The notes under the pieces: model-generated
Told to the model about the DNA's origin: nothing
Seen by the model: the letters and a program-made list of their open reading frames with translations, nothing else
Database searches by the model: none
Assembly (NCBI RefSeq): GCF_001632805.1
Contig: NZ_CP007220.1
Location: forward strand, 2,914,001-2,978,000
DNA length: 64,000 nt
Reading direction: 5' to 3'
Source of the DNA: Mycobacteroides chelonae CCUG 47445
GTDB taxonomy: Bacteria; Actinomycetota; Actinomycetes; Mycobacteriales; Mycobacteriaceae
Program-made: the position numbers and the translations under genes
In this document: positions 7,451 to 15,260 of the stretch, piece by piece
Layout of the letters: every line of letters starts with the position of its first letter
Numbering within the stretch: position 1 is the stretch's first letter

Positions 7451-7522
7451 TGGTCCCGGCTGGGTTCGAACCAGCGACCCCTCGCGTGTGAGGCGAGTGC
7501 TCTTCCACTGAGCTACGAGACC
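7451..7522 (-). tRNA. tRNA-Val (CAC)
   Basis: A complete 72-nt cloverleaf on the - strand. The acceptor stem GGTCTCG pairs with CGGGACC, the D-arm is AGCTCAGTGGAAGAGC, the anticodon stem CTCGC/GCGAG holds loop CTCACAC (anticodon CAC), and the T-arm contains GGTTCGAACC. The 3' end (7451) faces the phage-like element, as expected for a tRNA used as attB. Confidence 0.95.
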
Positions 7523-7691
7523 GCAATGTTGATCGTTGATGGCTGATCAACCGAGGTGAAAGGCTAGCACGAGACGCCGTAAACACCGCAGTCCGGCCGC
7601 CGACGGGCCGCGCACGCAAGGGATTTGTGAATAAACCTTCCGTTCGACTACTGTTTCAACTCGCACCGGGTGACGATCTCATCCGTTGCGC

Positions 7692-7764
7692 GCGGATGTA
7701 GCGCAGTTGGTAGCGCATCACCTTGCCAAGGTGAGGGTCGCGGGTTCGAATCCCGTCATCCGCT
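7692..7764 (+). tRNA. tRNA-Gly (GCC)
   Basis: 73 nt: acceptor GCGGATG/CATCCGC, D-arm TAGCGCAGTTGGTAGCGC, anticodon loop CTTGCCA (anticodon GCC) on stem TCACC/GGTGA, T-arm GGGTTCGAATCCC. First of three tandem + strand tRNA genes with 26 and 12 nt spacing, probably one transcript. Confidence 0.96.
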
Positions 7765-7790
7765 CGAAGGGGTAGACAGGCATCCCTAGC

Positions 7791-7861
7791 GGTGGAGTGG
7801 CCGAGTGGTGAGGCAACGGCCTGCAAAGCCGTGCACACGGGTTCGATTCCCGTCTCCACCT
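7791..7861 (+). tRNA. tRNA-Cys (GCA)
   Basis: 71 nt: acceptor GGTGGAG/CTCCACC, anticodon loop CTGCAAA (anticodon GCA) on stem ACGGC/GCCGT, T-arm GGGTTCGATTCCC. Middle gene of the Gly-Cys-Val trio that is typical of mycobacteria. Confidence 0.96.
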
Positions 7862-7873
7862 CCATAAAGACCC

Positions 7874-7945
7874 GCGCGATTAGCTCAGCGGGAGAGCGCT
7901 TCCCTGACACGGAAGAGGTCACTGGTTCAATCCCAGTATCGCGCA
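7874..7945 (+). tRNA. tRNA-Val (GAC)
   Basis: 72 nt: acceptor GCGCGAT/ATCGCGC, D-arm AGCTCAGCGGGAGAGC, anticodon loop CTGACAC (anticodon GAC) on stem TTCCC/GGAAG (last pair C/G on the 3' side), T-arm TGGTTCAATCCCA. The 3' CCA appears to be genome-encoded (7946-7948). Last of the three tandem tRNA genes. Confidence 0.95.
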
Positions 7946-8055
7946 CCACAGTTTTTCTCCAGGTCAAAAGACTGCACGATCGCCCATCCCATACTGGCCA
8001 TTCAACAGGCAGTTGAAGCACTTTCGCCGGGCCTAGCAGGTAGCTGTACACGTGA

Positions 8056-8322
8056 GTGATCAGATGTAAAAATGCGCACGTGACTGAGGATGCCTCTGTG
8101 GCACAGGCCCGGACACTCCTGGTATCGCTCTACGAGCATGTCAACGAAGTGTCACAAAACATGGCCAAGACCGAGCGCCTCATCCGACATACCCCGCAGC
8201 ACAGCTCAACCCACCGGCATCACCACCGCCGGGCCGCCGCCATGCGCAGAGACCTCTATGAGGCCCACCGGCTCATCGACGGCCTGCATCACCGGTACCC
8301 CACTACGCGAGACGCGCGGTAG
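8056..8322 (+). CDS. Hypothetical His/Arg-rich small protein
   Basis: An 88-residue frame from GTG 8056; a second GTG at 8080 is an equally good start, and neither has a clear ribosome binding site. The product is helical with a run HRHHHRRAAAMRRDLYEAHR, strongly basic, without signal or membrane segment. Small helical proteins of this kind sit next to three-helix-bundle genes in mycobacteria. It overlaps the convergent gene at 8303-8617 by 20 bp. GC content and codon use match the chromosome, not the phage element. I do not recognise a function; it may be a spurious frame. Confidence 0.4.
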   Translation: MIRCKNAHVTEDASVAQARTLLVSLYEHVNEVSQNMAKTERLIRHTPQHSSTHRHHHRRAAAMRRDLYEAHRLIDGLHHRYPTTRDAR

Positions 8323-8617
8323 CCCCCTCGGCCGTCACCGCACTCGACGAACTCGCCGTCGCCAACTCCGCGCGGGCGCGTCGCTCGACCAGCAACGGCA
8401 CAAACTCACGCACCCGGCAATCGACGAACTGTGCGTGCGCACCCTGCACCACAGCCGAGACGTGTTCGGGCGACAACCACGAGTACATCGCCATCAGCCG
8501 CTGCTGGACCGCCGCCACCAATGCCTGCTCACTCATTCCAGACATGGCATAAGCGTGAGCCACCACCCCTGACCCGTCAACCGGTAGTTCAGATCCCATT
8601 AACCACAGAGCGCCCAC
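8303..8617 (-). CDS. Three-helix bundle dimerization-type protein
   Basis: The frame encodes up to 104 residues; an ATG at 8543-8545 (giving MSGMSEQALVAAVQQRLM) is the more likely start because the family domain begins there. The core reads LSPEHVSAVVQGAHAQF, then CRVREFVPLLVERRARAELA, the pattern of the mycobacterial three-helix-bundle dimerization domain, whose usual hallmark is a 'xHxxFxxxxIRDFVPxLVERxAR' stretch. Members are small cytosolic proteins often encoded near regulators; their molecular role is not established. The C-terminus is a low-complexity Ser/Ala/Thr tail. It converges with the small basic gene to its left. Confidence 0.65.
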   Translation of the reverse strand: MGALWLMGSELPVDGSGVVAHAYAMSGMSEQALVAAVQQRLMAMYSWLSPEHVSAVVQGAHAQFVDCRVREFVPLLVERRARAELATASSSSAVTAEGATARLA

Positions 8618-8777
8618 CTCGTCGCTGGGTTGACCTGCGAACAGTTCGCCGTCGGGTGTTCATTTCTCATTGGACCTGGATGAAGTAGGCATTCACTTTC
8701 TCGCCCTAGCGGTAGCTGAAGCACTAAGAATCTGGCGATTTTTGCGGCTTGACCATCTGTCTTTTCCGCACTAGAAA

Positions 8778-9509
8778 TTGCTGGTGCAAGCTCTACGAGT
8801 GCAGCTGACTGGCCTGTTCATCGCGGGCGGGTTGTTGGCCGGGTGTGTGGTTCCCGGCGCCGCGAATGTGGGTCAAGGACACGTTGGTTCCGCGGCCGAG
8901 ATCCTGCCCGATGATGCCCAGATGTCTTCACTATTGGCGCTCCGGCTCCATTCGGATGCACGCGTCGAAAGGCTCGACCTCGCGGCAGCCAATGCCCACA
9001 GCGCGGATACCCGCACAAGTTCTGTCGAGTGCCTCGGCGTTGCCTCACCCAGTTGGGGCACCACATTCGCCGAAGCTCCGGTACGTCAGGCCATACAGCA
9101 GCAGTGGTCTACACGCTGGAAAATCCGGGGAACTGGTTCGGGCACGACGATAGAGATCCAGATTGTTGAGCTGGATTCCCCAGGCAGCGCGAGAACCTGG
9201 TTCACCAGCCTGGAGGCCAGCTGGCGGCATTGCCAGGACACGCCGTTCACCACAAGAGGCACCGGGACCGGTGCGGTAACCAATGTGGAAATCAAAAATG
9301 TTGCAGAGGATCGCATTTCATCAGATTTTGTGCATGCGATTGTCACCGAATCGACCGGCCCGCAGCATCTGGCGCCACGCCAGACGCAACGAGCTGCCAT
9401 CCAGACATCGCAGTACATCATCGACGTATCGGTACGCGGACGCACCGACGCCACGAGTGACAAAGCCCAATCCGTGGCCCGCCTGGTCAAAGCCAACGCC
9501 ACCGCATAA
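8778..9509 (+). CDS. Lipoprotein with PknH-like sensor domain (LpqQ/LppH type)
   Basis: A 243-residue exported protein. The N-terminus (LTGLFIAGGLLAGCVVPGAA) is a signal peptide with lipobox LLAGC, so the mature protein should be lipid-anchored at Cys23. The remainder (about 60-240) shows SSVECLGVASPSWGTTF and LEASWRHCQDTPFT, giving two conserved cysteines in the arrangement of the PknH extracellular sensor domain found in many mycobacterial lipoproteins; in PknH these pair as disulfides. The start is a TTG at 8778 or GTG at 8784; no strong ribosome binding site. It stands alone between small unknown genes and an aldo/keto reductase. Ligand unknown. Confidence 0.75.
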   Translation: MLVQALRVQLTGLFIAGGLLAGCVVPGAANVGQGHVGSAAEILPDDAQMSSLLALRLHSDARVERLDLAAANAHSADTRTSSVECLGVASPSWGTTFAEAPVRQAIQQQWSTRWKIRGTGSGTTIEIQIVELDSPGSARTWFTSLEASWRHCQDTPFTTRGTGTGAVTNVEIKNVAEDRISSDFVHAIVTESTGPQHLAPRQTQRAAIQTSQYIIDVSVRGRTDATSDKAQSVARLVKANATA

Positions 9510-9678
9510 GCCCCTCCTGCGCTCGTTTCTGCCATCGCACAGGGACCAATCGCGACACTCGCGACGTAAGGATCGTGTAAATCGAATAGTCGTGCGGACA
9601 CCGAAACCCCTTGCTGTTCAGCGATTTCAGCAAGTTCACAGCGATTTTGTGAGCAGCGTCATAGATGCCGAATTCAAC

Positions 9679-9704
9679 TGACAGTTCTACAGTTTCAACT
9701 GTCA
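9679..9704. promoter_or_regulatory. 8-bp inverted repeat upstream of the aldo/keto reductase
   Basis: TGACAGTT (9679-9686) and AACTGTCA (9697-9704) form a perfect 8-bp inverted repeat with a 10-nt spacer, 68 bp before the ATG of the reductase gene. The spacing of 18 bp between arm centres places the arms on nearly the same DNA face, as in an operator for a dimeric regulator. No T-run follows, so termination is unlikely. Confidence 0.4.
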
Positions 9705-9771
9705 CAAGGACGTGTCGCTCCCGGGTATCAATTCCACTGCTCCTTCAGCCGCAGAGTGATTGGAGTCCGTC

Positions 9772-10662
9772 ATGCAACCATGCACTGTCCCGAAAGTTCG
9801 TTTCCACAATGGTGTGGACATCCCGCAGCTCGGGCTCGGCGTCGCCGCAATCCCCGATGTCGAAGCGGAAACCATTGTCCGGCAAGCACTTGACGCCGGA
9901 TATCGACATATCGACACCGCCACCAGATATGGCAATGAGCGAGGAGTCGGTCTGGGCATCGCCCGTTCGGGCATACCACGCGAAGACGTCTTCATCACCA
10001 CGAAGTTGTGGGTAGACGATTTCTCTGATGTGGCGGGCGCTTTCGCCCGCAGCCTCGAGATGCTGGGCACCGATTACGTGGATCTATTCCTGATCCATTG
10101 GCCTGCACCGGATCACGGGCAGTATGTGACTGCCTGGCAGCAGATCGTGCAGCTCTACTTGTCCGGCGGCATCCGTGCCATCGGAGTATCCAATTTCGAG
10201 CCCGAGCACGTTCACGCCATCGTCGATGCGACCGGCGTACTACCGGTGATCAACCAGGTGGAGTTACACCCGTACTTCCAGCAGCGAAAGTTGCGGCAGT
10301 TCAACTCCGATCGGGAAATCGTCACCGAGGCCTGGAGCCCGCTGGCCCAGGGAATCGGCACCACCGAGGACTCCCCACTGGCCGCGCTGGCCGCAAAACA
10401 CAACAAGACCCCCGCGCAGCTCATCCTGCGTTGGCATATCGAATTGGGACATGTGGTGATTCCCAAGACCTGCTCGCCGAGCCGACTGGCGGAGAATCTT
10501 CAGATCTTCGATTTCAGTTTGTCCCCAGAGGATCTCGACGTGTTCGTTCAGTTCGACAAACCCAACGGTCGACTGGGGACACATCCCAACGAGGGATTCT
10601 CGGCGCACCACTCTGCGCGGAGTAGATGGCACCGGGAACGGCTGGCCAGGCGCGCCGCCTAG
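9772..10662 (+). CDS. Aldo/keto reductase
   Basis: A 296-residue NADPH-dependent oxidoreductase of the aldo-keto reductase family (2,5-diketo-gluconate reductase-like clade). The catalytic tetrad is visible: D48 (YRHIDTATRYGNE), Y53, K78 (FITTKLW) and H109 (DLFLIHWP). The family landmarks GVSNF and NQVELHP follow, and near the C-terminus is the cofactor-binding VIPKTCSPSRLAENL. Start ATG 9772-9774 is chosen over an in-frame TTG at 9760 because the family N-terminus (VRFHNGVDIPQLGLG) begins a few residues later. Expected role: cytosolic reduction of aldehydes and ketones. It is monocistronic, converges with the purine locus (10-bp gap) and follows an inverted repeat that may be an operator. 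Confidence 0.9.
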   Translation: MQPCTVPKVRFHNGVDIPQLGLGVAAIPDVEAETIVRQALDAGYRHIDTATRYGNERGVGLGIARSGIPREDVFITTKLWVDDFSDVAGAFARSLEMLGTDYVDLFLIHWPAPDHGQYVTAWQQIVQLYLSGGIRAIGVSNFEPEHVHAIVDATGVLPVINQVELHPYFQQRKLRQFNSDREIVTEAWSPLAQGIGTTEDSPLAALAAKHNKTPAQLILRWHIELGHVVIPKTCSPSRLAENLQIFDFSLSPEDLDVFVQFDKPNGRLGTHPNEGFSAHHSARSRWHRERLARRAA

Positions 10663-10672
10663 CCGGTAGTCC

Positions 10673-11746
10673 TCACCGGTGAATCGGCCCTTCGGTGTCG
10701 CTCAGGGCCCGCCCTGATCCTCCCGACGTCTCCGCGATGATTTGCGCTGCAATGGATATCGCGGTCTCCTCCGGCGTGCGGGCATTGAGGTCCAGGCCCA
10801 GCGGGCTGTGTAAGCGCCGCAGCTGATCGTCGGTGACGCCTTCCTCACGCAGGCGGGCGACCCGCTCGATGTGGGTGCGGCGTGAGCCCAGCGCGCCGAC
10901 GAATGCCACCGATGCTGTCGTCAGTGCCGCCGCCAGCATCGGCACATCGAACTTCGGGTCGTGGGTGAGCACGCACACCACGGTGCGCCCGTCGACGCGC
11001 CCGGCCGCTACTTCGGCGCGCAGGTATCGGTGCGGCCAGTCGACCACCACCTCATGGGCGTGCGGGAACTGTGCCGGCGTCGCGAACACCTCGCGCGCAT
11101 CGACCACCGTCACCCGGTAACCCAGTTGGCTTCCCGTGTGGCTCAAAGCCCGCACGAAGGCGTTGGCGCCTGCCAGAATCATCCGCGGCGGTGCTCCGAA
11201 CGCCTGCACAAACACACGCGGCCGCGCGGATTGATCGGGCTCACAGCGATCGGCACCCGCCACCGCGCTGTGCCCCGCCCGCACCAACGACGCGATGTTG
11301 CCGTCGATCTGCGGCCACGGCGCCGACTCGCCCGGCCGCACCAGGGCCCAATCCGGAGTCCCCGACAGCGTGCTCACCAACCCCACCGGCTCCCCCGCCT
11401 CGATCAGCGCACGCAACCGGCGCAGCAGTGGCACTTTGTCGGAGTCCACACGTTCGGTGACGACTTCGATCTCACCGCCGCAGGTGAGTCCGGGAGCCAT
11501 ACCGTCGTCGACACCAAACCGCTCACTGACACACAGCCCGGTCGCCAGCACGTCACGTGCGGTCTCGATGACCGCAGCCTCCACACATCCACCGGACAGC
11601 GATCCGATGACCGCCGAATCGGCCGTCACGAGCATCGCCGCACCGGGTTCACGCGGAGCAGCGCCGCTGACCTCCACGACGCGGGCCAAGGCGACAGCGC
11701 CACCGCCCTCGAGCAGATCGATCAGATCACCCAGCACGTTCTTCAT
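10673..11746 (-). CDS. xdhC: XdhC/CoxI family molybdenum cofactor insertion protein
   Basis: A 357-residue protein starting at ATG 11744-11746, which overlaps the stop of the xanthine dehydrogenase gene in an ATGA; a longer frame to 11785 is rejected. It has the XdhC pattern: an N-terminal domain with ALARVVEVSGAAPREPGAAM and IGSLSGGCVEAAV, then a Rossmann C-terminal domain (ALSHTGSQLGYRVTVVDAR, later VFVQAFGAPPRM-type strand) and a conserved AFVGALGSRRTH. Members bind molybdenum cofactor, promote its sulfuration and hand it to xanthine dehydrogenase. It is the last gene of a four-gene leftward operon whose first three genes are the deaminase, FAD subunit and dehydrogenase. A cytidylyltransferase at 26.1-26.7 kb may act in the same step. 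Confidence 0.9.
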   Translation of the reverse strand: MKNVLGDLIDLLEGGGAVALARVVEVSGAAPREPGAAMLVTADSAVIGSLSGGCVEAAVIETARDVLATGLCVSERFGVDDGMAPGLTCGGEIEVVTERVDSDKVPLLRRLRALIEAGEPVGLVSTLSGTPDWALVRPGESAPWPQIDGNIASLVRAGHSAVAGADRCEPDQSARPRVFVQAFGAPPRMILAGANAFVRALSHTGSQLGYRVTVVDAREVFATPAQFPHAHEVVVDWPHRYLRAEVAAGRVDGRTVVCVLTHDPKFDVPMLAAALTTASVAFVGALGSRRTHIERVARLREEGVTDDQLRRLHSPLGLDLNARTPEETAISIAAQIIAETSGGSGRALSDTEGPIHR

Positions 11747-14451
11747 GAGGACGCTCCCGCACCGGATGCGTTGATGGCCTGCCACACGCGTGCCGCGTTC
11801 ATCGGCAGACGGTGCATCCGAACCCCGACGGCGTCACGGATCGCGTTGGCCAGCGCGGGGGCCACCGGGTTGTACGGGGACTCGCTCATCGACTTGGCTC
11901 CCAGCGGCCCCAACGCGTCATAGGTGTCGGCGAAGTAGACCTCGGTATCGGGCAGATCCACCAGTCGCGGAATGTGATAGTTGCGCAGCGCCGTGGTGCT
12001 GACAAAGCCGTCCTGCACCAGGATCTCTTCGTAGAGCGCAGAACCGATGGCCTGTGCCACACCGCCTTCCACCTGGCCGCGGCACTGCTGTGGGTTGATG
12101 ACCACCCCCGCGTCGGCGGCCTGTATCGATTGCAGGATGCGCACGGTGCCGGTGCCCGGATGCACACCGACGCGGAATGCCTGGACGTTGAAGGCGACCG
12201 ACCGGGGCGTGCCCTCATGGCGGCCCAGTGCGGCCAACGGCTGCGGCGCCGAGCCCGCGATATCGACCAGCCCCAGCAGCTCCCCGCCGGTCCGCACGCC
12301 GTCGGGTCCCAACACGCACCGCGATTCCGGTACCGCCAACTTCGCCGCGGCAAACCGGATGATTCTGTCGCGCAATAGCTCCGCCGCACGGTGCACGGCC
12401 AGACCCGCGACGGTGGTGCCGGCCGAGCCGAAGGCACCCGTGTCGTGGCCCACCCCGTCGGTGTCGGCCTGGTGAATGTCGACCTGGGCCGGTACGCATC
12501 CCAGTACCGCAGCCGCGAGCTGCGCGTGCACAGTGGTGGTGCCGTTGCCGAATTCGGCAGAACCCACGGTAATCCGGTAGCGCCCTTGCGCGTCCAGCTC
12601 GGCGCGCGCATCGGCCACATGCCCACGCGGCGGCACGGTCGCGATCATGGCGATCGCCATGCCCTCCCCTACCTTCCACTCCGCAGACAGGGTCGATCCG
12701 TTACGCGCCGGATCGGCGCCGCCGCGAGCCAGCGCGTCCTGCGCGAGGTCCAGACACTGGTCCAGCCCGTAACTACCGAACTCCAGGTCGTCTTCCTCGA
12801 CTTCCCAGCTGACAAACGGGTCTCCCGGGACGATGGCGTTGCGGCGCCGGAACTCGAACGGGTCGATGCCGAGTTCACGTGCCAGCTCGTCGAGTGCCGA
12901 TTCGATACCGAACAGCACCTGCCCCAGCCCGTAGCCACGGAACGCACCGGACGGAATGTTGTTGGTGTAAACAGCTTGCGCGTCGACGCGCTTGTTGGCG
13001 CAGCGGTATTGGGCCATCGACTCGTTACAGCCGTGGAACATCACCCCGACGCTGTGGTTGCCGTAGGCCCCGGCATCGGAGAGCACGTCGACCGCCAGCG
13101 CGGTCAGCACCCCGTCGGGTCCGGCCGCGGCGGTCACATTCACCCGCATGGGGTGGCGGCACGGCGCGATGGTGAACTGGTCGGTGCGGCTGAACTCATA
13201 AACCGCAGGTGCCCCGGTGACACGCACCGCCAGCAGCACCAAATCCTCGGTGAGCATCTCCTGTTTGGCGCCGAACCCGCCACCGACGCGCGGTGCGAAC
13301 ACCCGAACCTGTTCGCGTGCAAGGCCGAAAACATGACACAGCTCGTCGCGCACCAGGAACGGGACCTGACTGCTGGTACGCAGCACATACCGCCCGCGCT
13401 CGTCCTGCCAGCCCACCGCGCCGTGGGTTTCCAGGTGCACGTGCTGCACCCGCGCCGTCTGCCAGCTGCCGCTGACCACCGCCCCCGATTCCCTGGCCCG
13501 GGTCACCGCGGCCTCGACATCACCGACCTCACCGTGCACCTCGGCGACCAGATTGCGTGCGGGATCGGCGATCCTGGCACCGGACCCCTTATCCCCATGC
13601 ACCATGTGTGCGCCGGGCTGCTGCGCCAGCTCTGGATCGAAGATCGCCGGCAGTACCTCGTACTCGATGTCGATGTACTCGAGCGCCCGGTGCGCGATGG
13701 TCGGCGAGTCCGCCACCACCGCGGCGACGCGCTGTCCCGCGAAACGCAGCACACGGTCGAAAATCAGTGTGTCGTCGGGGTCGTCGGTGCGCTCGTGATG
13801 GCGTGCGGTGGAGAACGGCACACCTGGGTCGTCGCGATAACACAGCACCGCGCGCACCCCCGGCACGTCGCGGGCCTTCTGGATGTCGATCTGGGTGATA
13901 CGGGCCGACGGGTGCGGGCTGCCCAGGACCGCAATATGTCCAACCCCGGCGGGCAGCTGGTCCATGGTGTACGGCTCGGTGCCGGTCACCACCCTCGCCG
14001 CTGCAGGGGCACTGACACTCCCTTGCGGGGGTGCCGCACCGCAGATGGCCGCGCGAATAGGCCGGTAACCGGTGCACCGGCACAGGTTGCCTTTCAACGT
14101 ATTTCCCAGATCTTCGGTCTGGTCCTCGGTGAGCGTGGCCGCCGTCAAGACCATTCCCGCGGTGCAAAATCCGCACTGGAATCCCGCATGTCCGATGAAG
14201 CCGTGCTGCATGGGATGCAGGCCCTGTTCGTCCCCGAGGCCACGCACGGTGAGGATCTCGGCATCGGTGACGCGATGCGCGGGCACGATGCACGAATGTT
14301 GCGATGCCCCGTCCACCAGTACCGTGCAGGCACCGCAATCACCGGCGTCGCAACCCTTTTTGACCTCGGTGTGGCCGTGCTCGCGCAGGAAGGTACGCAG
14401 GCACTGCCCGGGTCGGGGGCTGGTGTCGATGATGTGACCGTTGACCTTCAC
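11743..14451 (-). CDS. xdhA: Xanthine dehydrogenase, fused [2Fe-2S] and molybdopterin-binding subunit
   Basis: A 902-residue fusion. Residues 1-135 are a ferredoxin-type domain with Cys 34, 39, 42, 54 (KKGCDAGDCGACTVL) and a second cluster with C93, C96, C124, C126 (QCGFCTAGM, NLCRCTGYR). Residues from about 165 form the molybdopterin domain: GSPHPSARITQ, GGGFGAKQEM, AFRGYGLGQV, and near the end GAKSMSESPYNP, whose Glu is the base in xanthine oxidase family enzymes. It oxidises hypoxanthine/xanthine to urate in the cytosol. Fusion of small and large subunits with a separate FAD subunit is a known arrangement. Overlaps by 4 bp with both the FAD-subunit gene upstream and xdhC downstream. Substrate is inferred from the purine context; other purines or aldehydes are possible. 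Confidence 0.92.
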   Translation of the reverse strand: MKVNGHIIDTSPRPGQCLRTFLREHGHTEVKKGCDAGDCGACTVLVDGASQHSCIVPAHRVTDAEILTVRGLGDEQGLHPMQHGFIGHAGFQCGFCTAGMVLTAATLTEDQTEDLGNTLKGNLCRCTGYRPIRAAICGAAPPQGSVSAPAAARVVTGTEPYTMDQLPAGVGHIAVLGSPHPSARITQIDIQKARDVPGVRAVLCYRDDPGVPFSTARHHERTDDPDDTLIFDRVLRFAGQRVAAVVADSPTIAHRALEYIDIEYEVLPAIFDPELAQQPGAHMVHGDKGSGARIADPARNLVAEVHGEVGDVEAAVTRARESGAVVSGSWQTARVQHVHLETHGAVGWQDERGRYVLRTSSQVPFLVRDELCHVFGLAREQVRVFAPRVGGGFGAKQEMLTEDLVLLAVRVTGAPAVYEFSRTDQFTIAPCRHPMRVNVTAAAGPDGVLTALAVDVLSDAGAYGNHSVGVMFHGCNESMAQYRCANKRVDAQAVYTNNIPSGAFRGYGLGQVLFGIESALDELARELGIDPFEFRRRNAIVPGDPFVSWEVEEDDLEFGSYGLDQCLDLAQDALARGGADPARNGSTLSAEWKVGEGMAIAMIATVPPRGHVADARAELDAQGRYRITVGSAEFGNGTTTVHAQLAAAVLGCVPAQVDIHQADTDGVGHDTGAFGSAGTTVAGLAVHRAAELLRDRIIRFAAAKLAVPESRCVLGPDGVRTGGELLGLVDIAGSAPQPLAALGRHEGTPRSVAFNVQAFRVGVHPGTGTVRILQSIQAADAGVVINPQQCRGQVEGGVAQAIGSALYEEILVQDGFVSTTALRNYHIPRLVDLPDTEVYFADTYDALGPLGAKSMSESPYNPVAPALANAIRDAVGVRMHRLPMNAARVWQAINASGAGASS

Positions 14452-15260
14452 GGGCGGCCTCCGGTCAGCTCATCAGCGACCTCGCGGGCCAGTTGAACGG
14501 TGACCGCACGCCGCCAGTCCGCGGTGCCATGCGCATCGGTATGGAACTGCGCGCCCGGGATGGCCGCCACAGCCCGCGCGACACTTTCCGTTTCGGCGGG
14601 AGCCCGCAGCACGAATGGCCTACGCGTTGCGGCCGAGACCCCGAGCACGATGTCGCGGCCGTCCAGGCGCCCGGTCACCAATGCACCGGAGCGCCCCAGC
14701 TCGGAGTACGCGACCTTGCGCAGCGTTGTCGGTTGCGTAAGCGCTGCGGCGGGAAAGGTGATGGCACGCAATACATCACCGGTACGCAATACCGTCGTGT
14801 TGATATCGGTCACGAAGTCGGTAACGGCGCACCGTTCGTCGGTTCCGTCGCGGCGCCAGATGAGCAGCTCGGCATCCAGGGCAGCGCACAGCGAGATCAT
14901 CGCGCCCGCGGGCAGACCCAGACATACGTTGCCGCCGACTGTCGCGGCGCGCCAGATCTTGAAGGAGGCCAGCAGGGCACGCGCGCACTGCCCGAAAAGG
15001 GCGGTGGCCTGCCAGTCGGAGGGATATGAGGCAGTGACGAGTCGTTCGATGCTGCAGGTGGCAGCGACCTGCAGGCCCTCTTCGGTCACCACCAGGTCCG
15101 GCCAGCGCATACCGGCAAGGTCGACTAAACGCCGCAGCCCAGGTTGTGGCTGACTCATCAGCCAGGTGCCGCCCGCCAGCACGCCGTCCTGCATCCCGAG
15201 ACCGCCCAGATCAGCGCGGTCCCGCGGAATCAGCACCGAGTCGACGGTGTGCAGATCCAT
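14448..15260 (-). CDS. xdhB: Xanthine dehydrogenase FAD-binding subunit
   Basis: A 270-residue FAD-binding medium subunit of the molybdenum hydroxylase family. The N-terminal FAD-pyrophosphate motif is GVLAGGTWLMSQPQPGL and a second is ATVGGNVCLGLPAGAM; the C-terminal CO-dehydrogenase flavoprotein domain follows (RKVAYSELGRSGALVTGRL). The start at 15258-15260 overlaps the preceding deaminase stop as TGATG, and the stop overlaps the dehydrogenase start by 4 bp, so the genes are translationally coupled. It passes electrons from the iron-sulfur clusters of the neighbouring subunit to NAD. An in-frame extension to 15380 overlaps the deaminase and is discarded. Confidence 0.88.
   Translation of the reverse strand: MDLHTVDSVLIPRDRADLGGLGMQDGVLAGGTWLMSQPQPGLRRLVDLAGMRWPDLVVTEEGLQVAATCSIERLVTASYPSDWQATALFGQCARALLASFKIWRAATVGGNVCLGLPAGAMISLCAALDAELLIWRRDGTDERCAVTDFVTDINTTVLRTGDVLRAITFPAAALTQPTTLRKVAYSELGRSGALVTGRLDGRDIVLGVSAATRRPFVLRAPAETESVARAVAAIPGAQFHTDAHGTADWRRAVTVQLAREVADELTGGRP

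Noticed and set aside
7422..7619. 65-codon reverse frame over tRNA-Val(CAC)
   Set aside because: Reads the tRNA itself (SSVEEHSPHTRGVAGSNPAGTT-like); not a protein gene.
7656..8051. 131-codon reverse frame over the three + strand tRNA genes
   Set aside because: It is the well-known spurious antisense tRNA frame (phrases such as DDGIRTRDPHLGK); the tRNA genes explain the sequence.
12391..14496. 701-codon + frame opposite xanthine dehydrogenase
   Set aside because: High-GC antisense shadow; composition is Arg/His/Gly-rich without motifs, while the - strand frame has complete family motifs.
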